Below are positions 15,780 to 24,283 of a stretch of DNA of 33,021 nucleotides, piece by piece. The stretch's first letter is position 1, and every line of letters begins with the position of its first letter. The notes beneath the pieces were generated by a model, which ran no database searches, had not been told where the DNA came from, and worked only from the letters and a program-made list of their open reading frames with translations. The translations under genes were made by a program, and so were the position numbers. Source of the stretch: an uncultured Lachnospiraceae bacterium (GTDB taxonomy: Bacteria; Bacillota; Clostridia; Lachnospirales; Lachnospiraceae); the NCBI GenBank assembly GCA_902776305.1, contig CACYPS010000033.1, forward strand, positions 1 through 33,021, read 5' to 3'.

Positions 15780-16982
15780 TTGGGAAGCGGTGAGGGCTGG
15801 CAACTGCCTGCCGTGTTGGAACAACAATATCATATCGCTGAGTGTCTGACTCCGGGGAAGCAAATGAAAACCTTCACAGCATTTCCGGATAATTTGTGGT
15901 GTTCTGTTATCATGAAGGAAGTGAATGAAGGGGCATTTGACATATATAAACAAATAGCTGATTCGGGCGCACCTCACGTCGCTCAAATCCATGAATTCGT
16001 TCAGGCGGATGACAGGTTCTTTGTCGTCACGGAATGCATAGGCGATGAGAGCCTGGTAGAATATCTGCAAAAATGCGGGGGGAAGCTTTCGGAGGATACT
16101 GCCCTGCGTATCTGTATTCAAATCTGCGATGCTCTGAAATCAGTACACGAAAAAGGAATTATTCACAGAGATATCAAGCCGTGGCATGTTATGATAGAGG
16201 AAGAGAACGTTTCGGTCAAATCGGGTGCGGGGACACGACATGAACCGCTTAGTTCAGATGTCGGAATACAGCACAAAATACCTGATTCAGGTATTGGGAT
16301 ACAGCCTTCGCCACCTGGAGACAGTCCATTCATCAAGCTCATCGATTTCAGTGAATCATTTGACCTGAAGCGCGGAAAACCGGCAGATATAGTCGGCACA
16401 CCCGGTTTTCAGGCGCCGGAATCATTAATTATGCAGGTTTCCCCCCGCACGGATGTCTATTCGACCGGCTGCGTTCTCAACTATATGCTGACAGGTTATG
16501 AACCGGGGGTCATACGCTACCGGGGCGACAGACGGATTGAACTCATAATTGAAAAGGCACTCGACATAGATCCGGCGAATCGCTTTGCTTCAGCGGCTGA
16601 ATTTGCCCGTCAGCTTGGAATAATCCTTCGCATGAGAGAAGGGGGCAGGGGCGGAGTTCTTTCTAAGATACCCGGGTTTCGCTCCTGGACATGGTGGAAG
16701 ATGATGATTGCGACTGCCTTTTATCTGGCAGTGGCTGCCTGCTGGGTCTATTCTTACCGGAAACGGGCGATATATGACATGATTACTATACCGTTATTCT
16801 GGCTCATTCTTCCCGTGACCTTCTTTTTCGATTTGACCGGGCTTGTCTCGAGACTGGAAAGACGGTTACGGATGGGACCGGTGTCTTCGGCAGTTTTTAG
16901 GACGGCATTTGTCATACTGTGTTTCGAGACATATATCTTAATTGCGAATTTTTTCACACTGTACGGTTGGCGTATTCAGTAA
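15780..16982 (+). CDS. Membrane-anchored Ser/Thr kinase-like protein, probable pseudokinase
   Basis: 400 aa. A kinase fold is clear: candidate lysine K46, HRDIK at 129-133, APE 212-214, DVYSTGCVLNYMLTG. Two key positions are changed: the catalytic-loop Asn is His136 (HRDIKPWH) and DFG is DFS (189-191). The glycine loop is absent, replaced by LTPGKQM. A 45-residue insertion follows the catalytic loop. Three hydrophobic segments (306-325, 333-352, 370-393) anchor the C-terminus. The start is TTG behind AGGAGG at 15761-15766; an ATG at 15770 opens MPYIGKR then stop, so either a tiny leader or a one-base N-terminal frameshift exists. Confidence 0.75.
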   Translation: MGSGEGWQLPAVLEQQYHIAECLTPGKQMKTFTAFPDNLWCSVIMKEVNEGAFDIYKQIADSGAPHVAQIHEFVQADDRFFVVTECIGDESLVEYLQKCGGKLSEDTALRICIQICDALKSVHEKGIIHRDIKPWHVMIEEENVSVKSGAGTRHEPLSSDVGIQHKIPDSGIGIQPSPPGDSPFIKLIDFSESFDLKRGKPADIVGTPGFQAPESLIMQVSPRTDVYSTGCVLNYMLTGYEPGVIRYRGDRRIELIIEKALDIDPANRFASAAEFARQLGIILRMREGGRGGVLSKIPGFRSWTWWKMMIATAFYLAVAACWVYSYRKRAIYDMITIPLFWLILPVTFFFDLTGLVSRLERRLRMGPVSSAVFRTAFVILCFETYILIANFFTLYGWRIQ

Positions 16983-17008
16983 GGATTCTGTGCCAAACGG
17001 CTCAATGT

Positions 17009-17033
17009 CATCCAACTACTTAGTAGTTGGATG
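17009..17033. repeat. Perfect hairpin between the two kinase genes
   Basis: CATCCAACTAC-TTA-GTAGTTGGATG, 11-bp arms. No U-tract. Next to it (17067-17095) is a worn piece of the TGTCATCCTGAGCG repeat. Possibly an RNA processing or attenuation signal between the genes. Confidence 0.45.
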
Positions 17034-17098
17034 CGATGTACGGTCGAACCGATACTTTTGTCATCCTAAACGTCAGCAAAGAATTTCTATGAAAAATC

Positions 17099-18181
17099 AT
17101 GCAAGGCTCAAACTTGATATACATCAAAACAATAACGCCCGGGAAGGAAATGCAATCCTTTCTTGCCCGCAATGGCGAGGGAAAGCCCTTTGTAGTCAAA
17201 ATGATGGACGCAAAACGGGCGGTCATCTATCGCGTCCTTGCCGAAAACCCGGGTCCCTATATTGCAAATGTCTATTCTGTCGAGGAAATTCCGGATAGCG
17301 GCTTTATCAGAGAAGATAAGCCGAGTCAGCCGACGAACCTGTTCATGGCAGTCACGGAATATGCCGGAGAATGTACACTCGAAAGGTATGTTGTGCAGCA
17401 CGGAGGGAAGCTTGGGGAGGTGGAGGCGCTTGGCATTTGCAAAATGCTCTGCGCAGCCCTGATAATTCCGCATGAGATTGGAATCGTGCATCGTGATATC
17501 AAGCCCGAAAACATCATGGTATGCCTGAATCTGACGAACGGGAAAGAATTTATAAAGCTTATCGACTTCGGTTCATCCAAGGTTTACGATCAAAGCAGGA
17601 TTGCTGATACGACGATTGTCGGGTCTTACGGTTTTCAGGCACCGGAGTCCCTGACATCCTCCACAGACGCAAGGACGGATATCTATTCTATCGGGTGCGT
17701 ACTCAGATATATGCTGACGGGAGCTGCATTAGGTCAGGGAGATGAGAGAGATAAAGTAAGGATTGGCGTTCAGGAGATCATAGATAAATGCACAAATGTC
17801 AACCCCGCTTTCCGTTATCAAAATGTTGATGAACTCATCAAAATTCTGCGGCATGAGCTGCATGAGGGAATCATCAATTCCATACCGATTATCAGAGAGA
17901 TTCCCGGGTTTCGGACGCAGACACCATGGAAGATGACATTTGCTACTGTCTATTACGCATTCATGGTATTCTGGATTTGCATAGCCATTCGCGGAAACAT
18001 GTTGGACAACGGTCTTTTCTGCGTGTTTTTCTGGTGCTTCCTGCCGCTTTTTATATGCGGGAATGTCGGTCACGTCTACCGGCTCGTGCCGAGGGGGATA
18101 CGGGAGAACAACCAGCTGTTTCTGGTTATCCGGGTAGTGCTTGCGGTTCTCTGTTTTTTCATTCCGATTACGGTACCGTGA
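17099..18181 (+). CDS. Membrane-anchored Ser/Thr protein kinase
   Basis: 360 aa, paralogue of the upstream kinase but with the catalytic set present: K34 (FVVKMM), HRDIKPEN 131-138, DFG 156-158, GFQAPES 178-184, DIYSIGCVLRYMLTG. As in the neighbour, the glycine-rich loop is replaced by ITPGKEM. The C-terminal 80 residues form about three membrane helices after the shared segment REIPGFRTQTPWKM. The ATG at 17099 lacks a clear ribosome site; an ATG at 17090 is out of frame, so the N-terminus may have been altered. The pair probably acts together at the membrane. Confidence 0.75.
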   Translation: MQGSNLIYIKTITPGKEMQSFLARNGEGKPFVVKMMDAKRAVIYRVLAENPGPYIANVYSVEEIPDSGFIREDKPSQPTNLFMAVTEYAGECTLERYVVQHGGKLGEVEALGICKMLCAALIIPHEIGIVHRDIKPENIMVCLNLTNGKEFIKLIDFGSSKVYDQSRIADTTIVGSYGFQAPESLTSSTDARTDIYSIGCVLRYMLTGAALGQGDERDKVRIGVQEIIDKCTNVNPAFRYQNVDELIKILRHELHEGIINSIPIIREIPGFRTQTPWKMTFATVYYAFMVFWICIAIRGNMLDNGLFCVFFWCFLPLFICGNVGHVYRLVPRGIRENNQLFLVIRVVLAVLCFFIPITVP

Positions 18182-18258
18182 GGCATACACTTTTCCGGTG
18201 GAAATAGTATCTTTTTCAAGTTTTAGGCACTCAGGAACATTATCCTGCGCAAAATGGC

Positions 18259-18303
18259 AAAAAATTACCCTTGTCATTCTGAGCGTAAGCGAAGAAGCTT
18301 TTA
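18259..18303. repeat. Partial MITE-like repeat arm
   Basis: CCCTTGTCATTCTGAGCGTAAGCGAAG matches the left arm of the 163-bp element; the right arm is not found, so it is a solo remnant after the kinase gene. Confidence 0.5.
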
Positions 18304-18388
18304 CATGGAGTAGCTGTTCTATTTTATGCAGGTTAGGTATGAGGCCGTCACATGGCAGCGGGACGATTGGTGATGTCGTGTGAAAATC

Positions 18389-18419
18389 AGAGTTCCACCG
18401 ACGGTGGAACTCTTTTTTT
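18389..18419 (+). terminator. Intrinsic terminator after the kinase operon
   Basis: AGAGTTCCACC-GAC-GGTGGAACTCT followed by TTTTTT. It shares its stem and loop with the hairpin at 15128. Confidence 0.85.
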
Positions 18420-18467
18420 GGGAGATGTGGTAGGCTAAGTGAAGGGATTCCCGCTTTGAATATGAAA

Positions 18468-18785
18468 TCACAACTGCTCGTTCATTTTTTCCAGCAAATG
18501 AATGACCGCCTCGAGCTGTTCCCCACTCAGCCGGACAGACTGCTTAACGAGCCTCCTCTGATTCTCCGTCAGGCTGAAAGACTCATCTTCATCTGCGAAG
18601 AACTGGGAGAGCGTAATTCCAAATGCACCGCACATGCGCTCAAGCGACTCGATTTTCGGCGTGTAGTCGTTTTTGTACCAGGCGTTCATCGTGGAGAGGG
18701 TGAGGCCGGAGCGTTCGGCGAGCTTGTATTTGGACCATCCCTTCTGTTCGCAGAGGGAGTCGATTTTTTGGAGGATGTTGTTCAT
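18468..18785 (-). CDS. XRE-family transcriptional regulator
   Basis: 105 aa: MNNILQKIDSLCEQKGWSKY then KLAERSGLTLSTMNAWYKND, a standard XRE/Cro-type HTH in the first 65 residues (family PF01381), and a helical C-terminus (LSGEQLEAVIHLLEKM). AAAGGA precedes the ATG on the minus strand. It stands alone, convergent with the kinase operon and divergent from the zinc-ribbon gene at 19170, so it may control that gene or itself. Confidence 0.85.
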   Translation of the reverse strand: MNNILQKIDSLCEQKGWSKYKLAERSGLTLSTMNAWYKNDYTPKIESLERMCGAFGITLSQFFADEDESFSLTENQRRLVKQSVRLSGEQLEAVIHLLEKMNEQL

Positions 18786-19009
18786 GTGGGTTTCCTTTGG
18801 ATACTATTTGCATCTAACTCTGCCGCTTGCTGTTGAGCTGCCTGTCTTTTCATTTGCGTCATCTGAGTGTAAACGGCAAGTACTTCGTGTGGGAACGTTG
18901 CATTACTTTTTGGTTTATTTTAGGCTGTTTTAAGCTGTATAAAAATATGTGAAGACGTATAATGAAAATATGCGAACATGAATGCAAGGTTGTGAAAGAT
19001 ACATTTTTC
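18786..19009. other. AT-rich intergenic region between divergent genes
   Basis: About 220 bp. A second TATAAT box lies at 18958-18963, repeating the GTATAATrrAA context of the promoter at 19033. No gene or RNA is recognised. Confidence 0.4.
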
Positions 19010-19038
19010 TTGAAACATAGTATGTGTAAGCGTATAAT
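19010..19038 (+). promoter_or_regulatory. Sigma-A promoter of the zinc-ribbon gene
   Basis: TTGAAA (19010-19015), 17-bp spacer, TATAAT (19033-19038). Start of transcription near 19045, leaving a leader of about 125 nt before the ATG at 19170. Confidence 0.7.
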
Positions 19039-19169
19039 AGAAGTGTGATAAAACGAATTATACTTATAATTTTCGTCAACATAATATGATTGTTTTTTAC
19101 CGATACTTTACTGATACGGGAAATGGTTTATTTGTTCATGTGCAAGGCCGCACTTTTGGAGGTGTTCTA

Positions 19170-20063
19170 ATGTTTTGTATAAAATGTGGAAAAGAACTGC
19201 CTGATAATGCAAATTTCTGCGAGTATTGTGGAAGCAGTCAAACCTTTTTAAAAGATCAGGCTGCACACGTTCATAATGTGGAACAGGCTTCTGTCTGGAA
19301 TGGCGCTTTGCCTGTGTCTGTGAACAAAGATACAGAAAACAAAATCAGTTCGGCTGAGAGTGAAAATTCACAGACTTACCCTTATGATGGCAGTCGGCTT
19401 ACCGTCGACAGACCGGAACCTTATGTGTATTCACAATATCCTCCATATAGTGGAAATAGAGAGAATGTGCCGGGATGGAACGCTTATGACGGAAATCCGA
19501 ATATGCATTACTCTATTATGTCAAGTCCCTACCCGGGTTCATATAATGGAAACAACGTTTTCGCACCGAACCAGAGAACTACAAATCTGTACAGCAGACA
19601 GCCCTATGGACAACCTCAGAATCAGAATCATATACCTTTTTCGATTGAAGTAAGAAACACGGATGTTATCCTTTCATTGATTGGTATCTTCATCTGGTTT
19701 GTTTCATGTTTTTTGCCTTATGCATCGGCAACAGTTCTGGGAACAATGGTTTCCGCAAGTTTGATACAAGGAGGAGATGGCTGGTTTTTTATAGGGTTAT
19801 CAATAGCGGTTATTGCATCTTTGTATTTTCGAAAAGACATATTTTTTTCTATTTCAGCAGGGTTAGGAGTTGCGTTAAGCCTTTTGGAGTTCTTCAATGA
19901 CTTTAGTTCCTTAGATGAAGAATATGAAGAGTATTATGCATATCTTTTTCATAAAGGTCCCGGATGTTATTTGCTTCTTGTTGGCTCCATTCTGGTTGTT
20001 GCGGGTATCATCATGAGGTATTCCCGCAGGAAAAGGGAACAAATGACTACATGGTTTTCATGA
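19170..20063 (+). CDS. Zinc-ribbon membrane protein
   Basis: 297 aa. The N-terminus MFCIKCGKELPDNANFCEYC is a zinc ribbon with four cysteines (C3, C6, C17, C20). A long Tyr/Pro/Asn/Ser-rich, probably disordered, linker follows (about residues 30-165), then four membrane helices (VILSLIGIFIWFVSCFLP; WFFIGLSIAVIASLYF; a third; YLLLVGSILVVAGIIM). The frame opens at 19086, but GGAGGTG 6 nt before the ATG at 19170 decides the start. Zinc-ribbon/membrane proteins of this type are common in Clostridia and lack a known function. Confidence 0.8.
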   Translation: MFCIKCGKELPDNANFCEYCGSSQTFLKDQAAHVHNVEQASVWNGALPVSVNKDTENKISSAESENSQTYPYDGSRLTVDRPEPYVYSQYPPYSGNRENVPGWNAYDGNPNMHYSIMSSPYPGSYNGNNVFAPNQRTTNLYSRQPYGQPQNQNHIPFSIEVRNTDVILSLIGIFIWFVSCFLPYASATVLGTMVSASLIQGGDGWFFIGLSIAVIASLYFRKDIFFSISAGLGVALSLLEFFNDFSSLDEEYEEYYAYLFHKGPGCYLLLVGSILVVAGIIMRYSRRKREQMTTWFS

Positions 20064-20113
20064 TTTAAGAAAAAAATGATTTTTTCATCCCGTGATGACT
20101 GTAGGAGAAGCTA

Positions 20114-20824
20114 ATGTTTTGTATGAATTGCGGTAAGCAAATCAGGGATGGTTCTTTGTTCTGCCCTTATTGCGGACAAAGGACAACTGTTCCAACTATA
20201 ATGGATTCAGATGCCGGTCAGCATGTCCGGAATCTTCCTGAGGCAGGAGGCATGCCTTTATATGAGCAAAGCGTTGAAAGGAATCAATCGCAAACAGAAA
20301 AAAAACAGTCACTGTGGAATAAATCTCGAGGTTTTCGCTGGAGGATACTGCTGGTTGTCGGTATTGCATTCGCTATCCTTGTTTTTGTGGTGGAATCATT
20401 TTCTATGCTTTCGCCGGAACAGCAGAAGGCTTTGAATCTTGTGAAAGGAATCACGGATACAAAGTATAATACAGGAGTAACGTTGGGAACAGCGGTTGAA
20501 GAATTAGTGGAAATGATGAATGAATCATTCAGGAAACACGGAATGGAGTGTGACTTGGAATGGAAAGTATATGAATATGAGGGTGAGGACGAGCTGATAC
20601 CGGTGGTTATGGATATAGTACTGATGGGTGAGACCGAGTCAATTGAGTTTTGCGTAAATCCGAAAACAGAAATAGTTTTTGTGAACAGGGTCTGTGAACC
20701 TAGCGAAATTGTTTATGACCGGGCACAGGAAGGTAATCTCGATTATGCATATGAAGAGTATTTTTGCAGATATGCGCTGGATGTTCAGCAACGGGATCCA
20801 GCTGAGGTATATGCTGTGGAGTAA
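20114..20824 (+). CDS. Zinc-ribbon, single-span membrane protein
   Basis: 236 aa. MFCMNCGKQIRDGSLFCPYC gives the zinc ribbon; a basic stretch precedes one membrane helix (ILLVVGIAFAILVFVVESF, about residues 77-95). The remaining 140 residues are acidic and would lie outside the cell (LGTAVEELVEMMNESFRKHG, CDLEWKVYEYEGEDELIPVV). AGGAG stands before the ATG. It follows the previous zinc-ribbon gene by 50 bp, likely in one operon. The outer domain looks like those found after zinc ribbons in this group; function unknown. Confidence 0.8.
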   Translation: MFCMNCGKQIRDGSLFCPYCGQRTTVPTIMDSDAGQHVRNLPEAGGMPLYEQSVERNQSQTEKKQSLWNKSRGFRWRILLVVGIAFAILVFVVESFSMLSPEQQKALNLVKGITDTKYNTGVTLGTAVEELVEMMNESFRKHGMECDLEWKVYEYEGEDELIPVVMDIVLMGETESIEFCVNPKTEIVFVNRVCEPSEIVYDRAQEGNLDYAYEEYFCRYALDVQQRDPAEVYAVE

Positions 20825-20859
20825 GGAAGCGTTTCAAAGCATTAATCCATCTACCGCAA

Positions 20860-21184
20860 GCTGATATATTCAAGATGATGGAGCCGAAGATGAATCGGAT
20901 GAAGGAACTTGAAGAAAAACTAATTGAAGCTGAAAGCAGAGTTAAGGACAATGATATATTACGTGCTAAAGAAAGGGCAGAGCAGGAAATTTCCAATGAA
21001 AAAACAGTATTTGACGGAGCTCTTGCCATGGATGTCCTGAATCAGGATGAGTACAATTCAATTATTGCCGTTGCAAGAAAAAAGTCTGACAAATTTTGAA
21101 GAAATCAGAAGGATTCGCTCACCGTTTGAAATGAGCCTGATCTCAAAAGAAGAGTTTAATGTGAGGATGGGATATCTGACATGA
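20860..21184 (+). pseudogene. Coiled-coil/SHOCT-like protein, 5' truncated and frameshifted
   Basis: Translation ADIFKMMEPKMNRMKELEEK and onward is collinear with the intact gene at 23201 from residue about 83, so the first 80 residues are gone. One extra base at GACAAATTTTGAAG (intact copy GATAATTTTGAGG) shifts the frame; after it EEIRRIRS and LISKEEFNVRMGYLT continue in the next frame, ending TGA at 21182-21184. The last bases overlap the ATG of the lipoprotein gene. Confidence 0.85.
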
Positions 21185-22353
21185 TAAGTTATGTAAGGCA
21201 GGGGTTTTTTGTTAGCTTACTGGCTCTTCTAGTTTCATGCGGGAAAACAGCAGGAACTTTGACGCCTCCATCAGAAAGTGTAATTCGTGATACTGGCGCG
21301 AAGCTTGCTGCGGAATCTGTTACAGGGACAGTAACGGAATCCGAGATAGAATCCATAATCACCGAAAGTAAAGTGGAGATAACAGGTTCTTCTCGGCAGA
21401 AAGCAAATGAAAAAGATTTGTCTGCATCCTTGTCCGGTACAGTTCCCCCTGAACTGAAGAGTAGACAGGAACTGTTTTTTGCGACTGCAACGGCTACTTC
21501 CGAGCTTGTTCAGGAAAACACCTCGATTTACAACGGCGCAATATGTGCGGTCGATGGTGATGTTGTTACCTCCTGGCAGGAGGGCGAACCAGGTGACGGA
21601 ATCGGTGAGACTATTACAGTCGGTTTCCAAATGCCTCAGAGAGTCGACTACCTTGAATTTAATGCCGGAAACTGGCGGGATGAGAATCAGTGGAACCGGA
21701 ATTTGAAACCGAAGGGGCTGGAAATAACGGTAAATGGTACTAAGTTTGACGTGGAACTGCAAAATGTGCGCGCAAGCCAATATGTGGTGTTTAGCGAACC
21801 GATCGAGACAACGACATTTGTTATAAAGATCACGGACGTGTATGGCGGAGCCGAGGACGAAAGCGATGTGCCGATTTCGGAGATAAGAGCGTTTGGTGAG
21901 GCAGTGGGGAAGAATGACCGGGTTATATCAGATACGCAGCCAACGCCGACGGATTCGACTGTACCTGATCAGAAGGGATCATCGTCATCACAGGGAACGG
22001 CTTCAGGATCATATTCCGGTTCACAGCGAAGGTCGTCCGGTCATTCACCGGGGCAGGAACAATGGTATTATGGAAATCAGGCGGCACAATTTGTTCTAAG
22101 ATATATTGGCACCTACCTGACATCGGAGTCAGGTAAGTCAGCAGTCACAATATATGAAGAAGATGACGGGTATATGTTTGGCTATATAAATATATCCGGA
22201 GTAAACCCGAGTGATGATTATGACATATACGACGGTGAAATAGTCGGGGATACAGTTTATCTGTATATGAAAAATTTACAAGGACAGTATATTGTTGCGA
22301 CAGGAAATAGGATAACTGGAACGATAGAGTTTGGCGGGATTATATACAGGTGA
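21181..22353 (+). CDS. Lipoprotein with NADase-type glycan-binding (discoidin-like) domain
   Basis: 390 aa. A type II signal peptide with lipobox LVSC (Cys20) anchors it outside the cell. A low-complexity linker leads to a discoidin-like domain at about residues 95-240 (SELVQENTSIYNGAICAVDG, VTSWQEGEPGDGIGE, FNAGNWRDENQWNRNLKPKG, DVPISEIRAFGE), then a Ser-rich linker and a C-terminal beta-rich domain (SGKSAVTIYEE...GTIEFGGIIYR). Domain 2 and the C-terminal domain are shared with the 609-aa protein at 24284, which has a zinc ribbon in place of the lipobox. The ATG overlaps the stop of the broken upstream gene. Confidence 0.8.
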   Translation: MISYVRQGFFVSLLALLVSCGKTAGTLTPPSESVIRDTGAKLAAESVTGTVTESEIESIITESKVEITGSSRQKANEKDLSASLSGTVPPELKSRQELFFATATATSELVQENTSIYNGAICAVDGDVVTSWQEGEPGDGIGETITVGFQMPQRVDYLEFNAGNWRDENQWNRNLKPKGLEITVNGTKFDVELQNVRASQYVVFSEPIETTTFVIKITDVYGGAEDESDVPISEIRAFGEAVGKNDRVISDTQPTPTDSTVPDQKGSSSSQGTASGSYSGSQRRSSGHSPGQEQWYYGNQAAQFVLRYIGTYLTSESGKSAVTIYEEDDGYMFGYINISGVNPSDDYDIYDGEIVGDTVYLYMKNLQGQYIVATGNRITGTIEFGGIIYR

Positions 22354-22447
22354 TATTTTGGAGGATTAATAAACAGACATGTTTGTAATGACATGTATGA
22401 TGGCAATGAATCTGGTTGATTCTCGTATTGTGTAAGGGGGTGAAAGT

Positions 22448-22630
22448 GTGGCACTTTTATTATTAGTGTACATGGCACTTGGGTACTGGGCAGCAGGACT
22501 CACTGTTTATCGGAATTATATCATGATTGGGACTATGCATAGTATATTTATGAGGAAGCTCATCACGGGGACATTTTTGGGATGGCTTTTGATTCCCATA
22601 GCTTTGATCAGGATAATCTTTAGAATTTAG
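22448..22630 (+). CDS. Small membrane protein (60 aa)
   Basis: GTG start with an excellent ribosome site (AAGGGGGTGAAA, 22433-22445). Two hydrophobic helices (ALLLLVYMALGYWAAGLTVY and LGWLLIPIALIRIIF). Not recognised as a family. Placed between two NADase-type modules; may be an accessory membrane component. Confidence 0.55.
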   Translation: MALLLLVYMALGYWAAGLTVYRNYIMIGTMHSIFMRKLITGTFLGWLLIPIALIRIIFRI

Positions 22631-22637
22631 CCTTTTG

Positions 22638-22732
22638 TATTCACGGAAGCGCGTAAGGAATGTTTTTGGCTTACGCCGAACGCGACTCACGAGAGAGAGT
22701 ACAGGTCGGCAGAGCCTCCCTCTATCCCATGA
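22638..22732. repeat. About 95-bp structured repeat (copy 1)
   Basis: Shares with 26149-26238 the order ATTCAC, GCGTAAGGA, GGCTTACG, AACGCG, GAGA, AGGTCGGC, AGCCTCCCTCTA. Inverted pairs (GCGTAAG/CTTACGC; AGAGAG/CTCCCTCT) indicate a folded RNA or a small MITE. Confidence 0.6.
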
Positions 22733-22759
22733 AAAAGAATCAGGAAAAGAGATGATAGT

Positions 22760-23020
22760 ATGTCCGATAGTATTGATAAAAACAGAACCACGCAATGTTC
22801 TGATTATGGGAAAACAGAAAATAACCATAATACTCCCAAAAACAAGGCAAAGCAGATACTGATTCTGGTTGTGTTGTGCTGTTTTCCGTTGCTGTTGCTT
22901 GTCAGTTGTAGAAGCGGTAATTATCTAACATGCAGTAAATGTGGAGATGACCGCACCAGATTGTTCGTAGCAGCTTTCTCGAGCAACGACCAAGGGGACA
23001 AGTATAGAAGCATTGTATAA
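22760..23020 (+). CDS. Hypothetical small membrane protein (86 aa)
   Basis: Polar N-terminus, one strongly hydrophobic segment (ILILVVLCCFPLLLLVSC, residues 33-50) ending in a lipobox-like LVSC, and a short C-terminus with a CSKCG pair. The ribosome site (AGAGATG region) is weak and another ATG at 22752 is out of frame. It may be the remains of a larger zinc-ribbon/membrane or lipoprotein gene. Confidence 0.45.
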   Translation: MSDSIDKNRTTQCSDYGKTENNHNTPKNKAKQILILVVLCCFPLLLLVSCRSGNYLTCSKCGDDRTRLFVAAFSSNDQGDKYRSIV

Positions 23021-23200
23021 AAACGTGTGAAAGAGTGTAATGACAGTGTGTGTACACAAATGTAATTGACTGGGAAGCTCTCGGCGTATCGTGATAGTCA
23101 TATGCCATGCAGGGATACAGAAAGCAATGAGTCAATAGCGGATTAAGAGTCACAACAGGCAGCTTTATCAATGGTTGGTAAAGCAAAAAGGAGGGATAAC

Positions 23201-23764
23201 ATGGGAATTTTTGACAGGGCACTTAACGCGTTAGGAAATGCGGGGAATAATATGTCGATGGGGGCTGCAAATACGGGCGCAAAAATGGGGACCACGGCTC
23301 AGGACAGTTCTGAGATCGTAGCATTAAAGATGCAGATTGGCACCTTAAATCAAGAACTTGATGCTACTTATTCTGTAATCGGCCGCAGATATGTCCAGTA
23401 CGTCATTGAAAAGGGAGAAATGCCTGGAATTGACGTTTCGGATATGCTCAAAATGATGGAACCGAAACTGGAACGGCTGAAAGAGCTGGAAAGGAAATTG
23501 ATTGAGGCTGAAAAGAGAGTAAAGGATATAGACATACTTCGGGCAAAGGAAAGAGCGGAACATGAATTCTACAATGAGAAAAATGTTCTTGACCGTGCGC
23601 TTGCGATGGATGTTCTGACTCAGGAAGAGTATAGTAAGAGGCTTGCAGTGGCAAGGAAAAAGCTGGATAATTTTGAGGAGATCAGGAGAGTCAGGTCTCA
23701 GTTAGAGATGGGTCTTATTTCAAGAGAAGAGTTCAACGCAAGGATGGGATATCTTACGAGGTAA
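23201..23764 (+). CDS. Coiled-coil protein with SHOCT-like C-terminal segments
   Basis: 187 aa. AAAGGAGG stands 6-7 nt before the ATG at 23201, which decides it against the frame's earlier ATG at 23171. A Gly/Ala/Met-rich N-terminus (ALNALGNAGNNMSMGAANTG) is followed by a long charged helix (residues about 75-140) and two short helix pairs of SHOCT type (MDVLTQEEYSKRLAVARKKL and LEMGLISREEFNARMGYL). SHOCT motifs usually link to other domains or oligomers. The decayed copy at 20860 precedes the lipoprotein gene in the same way as this gene precedes the 609-aa protein. Confidence 0.8.
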   Translation: MGIFDRALNALGNAGNNMSMGAANTGAKMGTTAQDSSEIVALKMQIGTLNQELDATYSVIGRRYVQYVIEKGEMPGIDVSDMLKMMEPKLERLKELERKLIEAEKRVKDIDILRAKERAEHEFYNEKNVLDRALAMDVLTQEEYSKRLAVARKKLDNFEEIRRVRSQLEMGLISREEFNARMGYLTR

Positions 23765-23808
23765 GCAATGGCATGGGATAAGGATTTATATGTTTTGAGG
23801 TAAGGAGG

Positions 23809-23837
23809 CTGCCGCACATATTCGTGCGGCAGTTTTC
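23809..23837 (+). terminator. Intrinsic terminator
   Basis: CTGCCGCAC-ATATT-CGTGCGGCAG-TTTT with 9-10 bp GC-rich stem, 45 bp after the coiled-coil gene stop. Confidence 0.85.
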
Positions 23838-23997
23838 TGCATATAAAAAAGGAAGCTTTTTCCATAGTCACGTCATCAGCGAGTGCTATCTGTTATAGGT
23901 TCCACTTAAGGTAGGATTCACCTGCGATTATATAGTAGCACATAACGTCTAAATATCAAGGAGTATTTTTGATTAAAGGATGACGGGAAGCATAATT

Positions 23998-24168
23998 GTT
24001 ATTGTACACCTCAAATGCTGCCCTTATTATCATGGACGTAAGTGAAGAATTTTCCACCTTCCGTGTATGTTTACGTATGCTTTACGTTCAAGATCCTTCG
24101 CTTACGCTCAGGATGACACCCCGGTTGTCGCAAACACAGCGATAGATGTGTGGAGATGTGAACTGTAC
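23998..24168. repeat. Worn copy of the 163-bp MITE-like repeat
   Basis: Ends GTTATTGTACACCTC and GATGTGAACTGTAC correspond to the terminal repeats of the good copies; inside are CTGCCCTTATTATCATGG and GATCCTTCGCTTACGCTCAG in the right order. About 171 bp. Between the terminator at 23809 and this element I see no gene. Confidence 0.65.
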
Positions 24169-24283
24169 ATAAGTCCGCAGGTATTATCCAAAAGCAGTTG
24201 GAATTGCATAGTTAGTATGTCTGGAAGTATAATACTGATACATGAACAAGGAGTTTTGAAGACATATTTTTGGGGGAATATTC

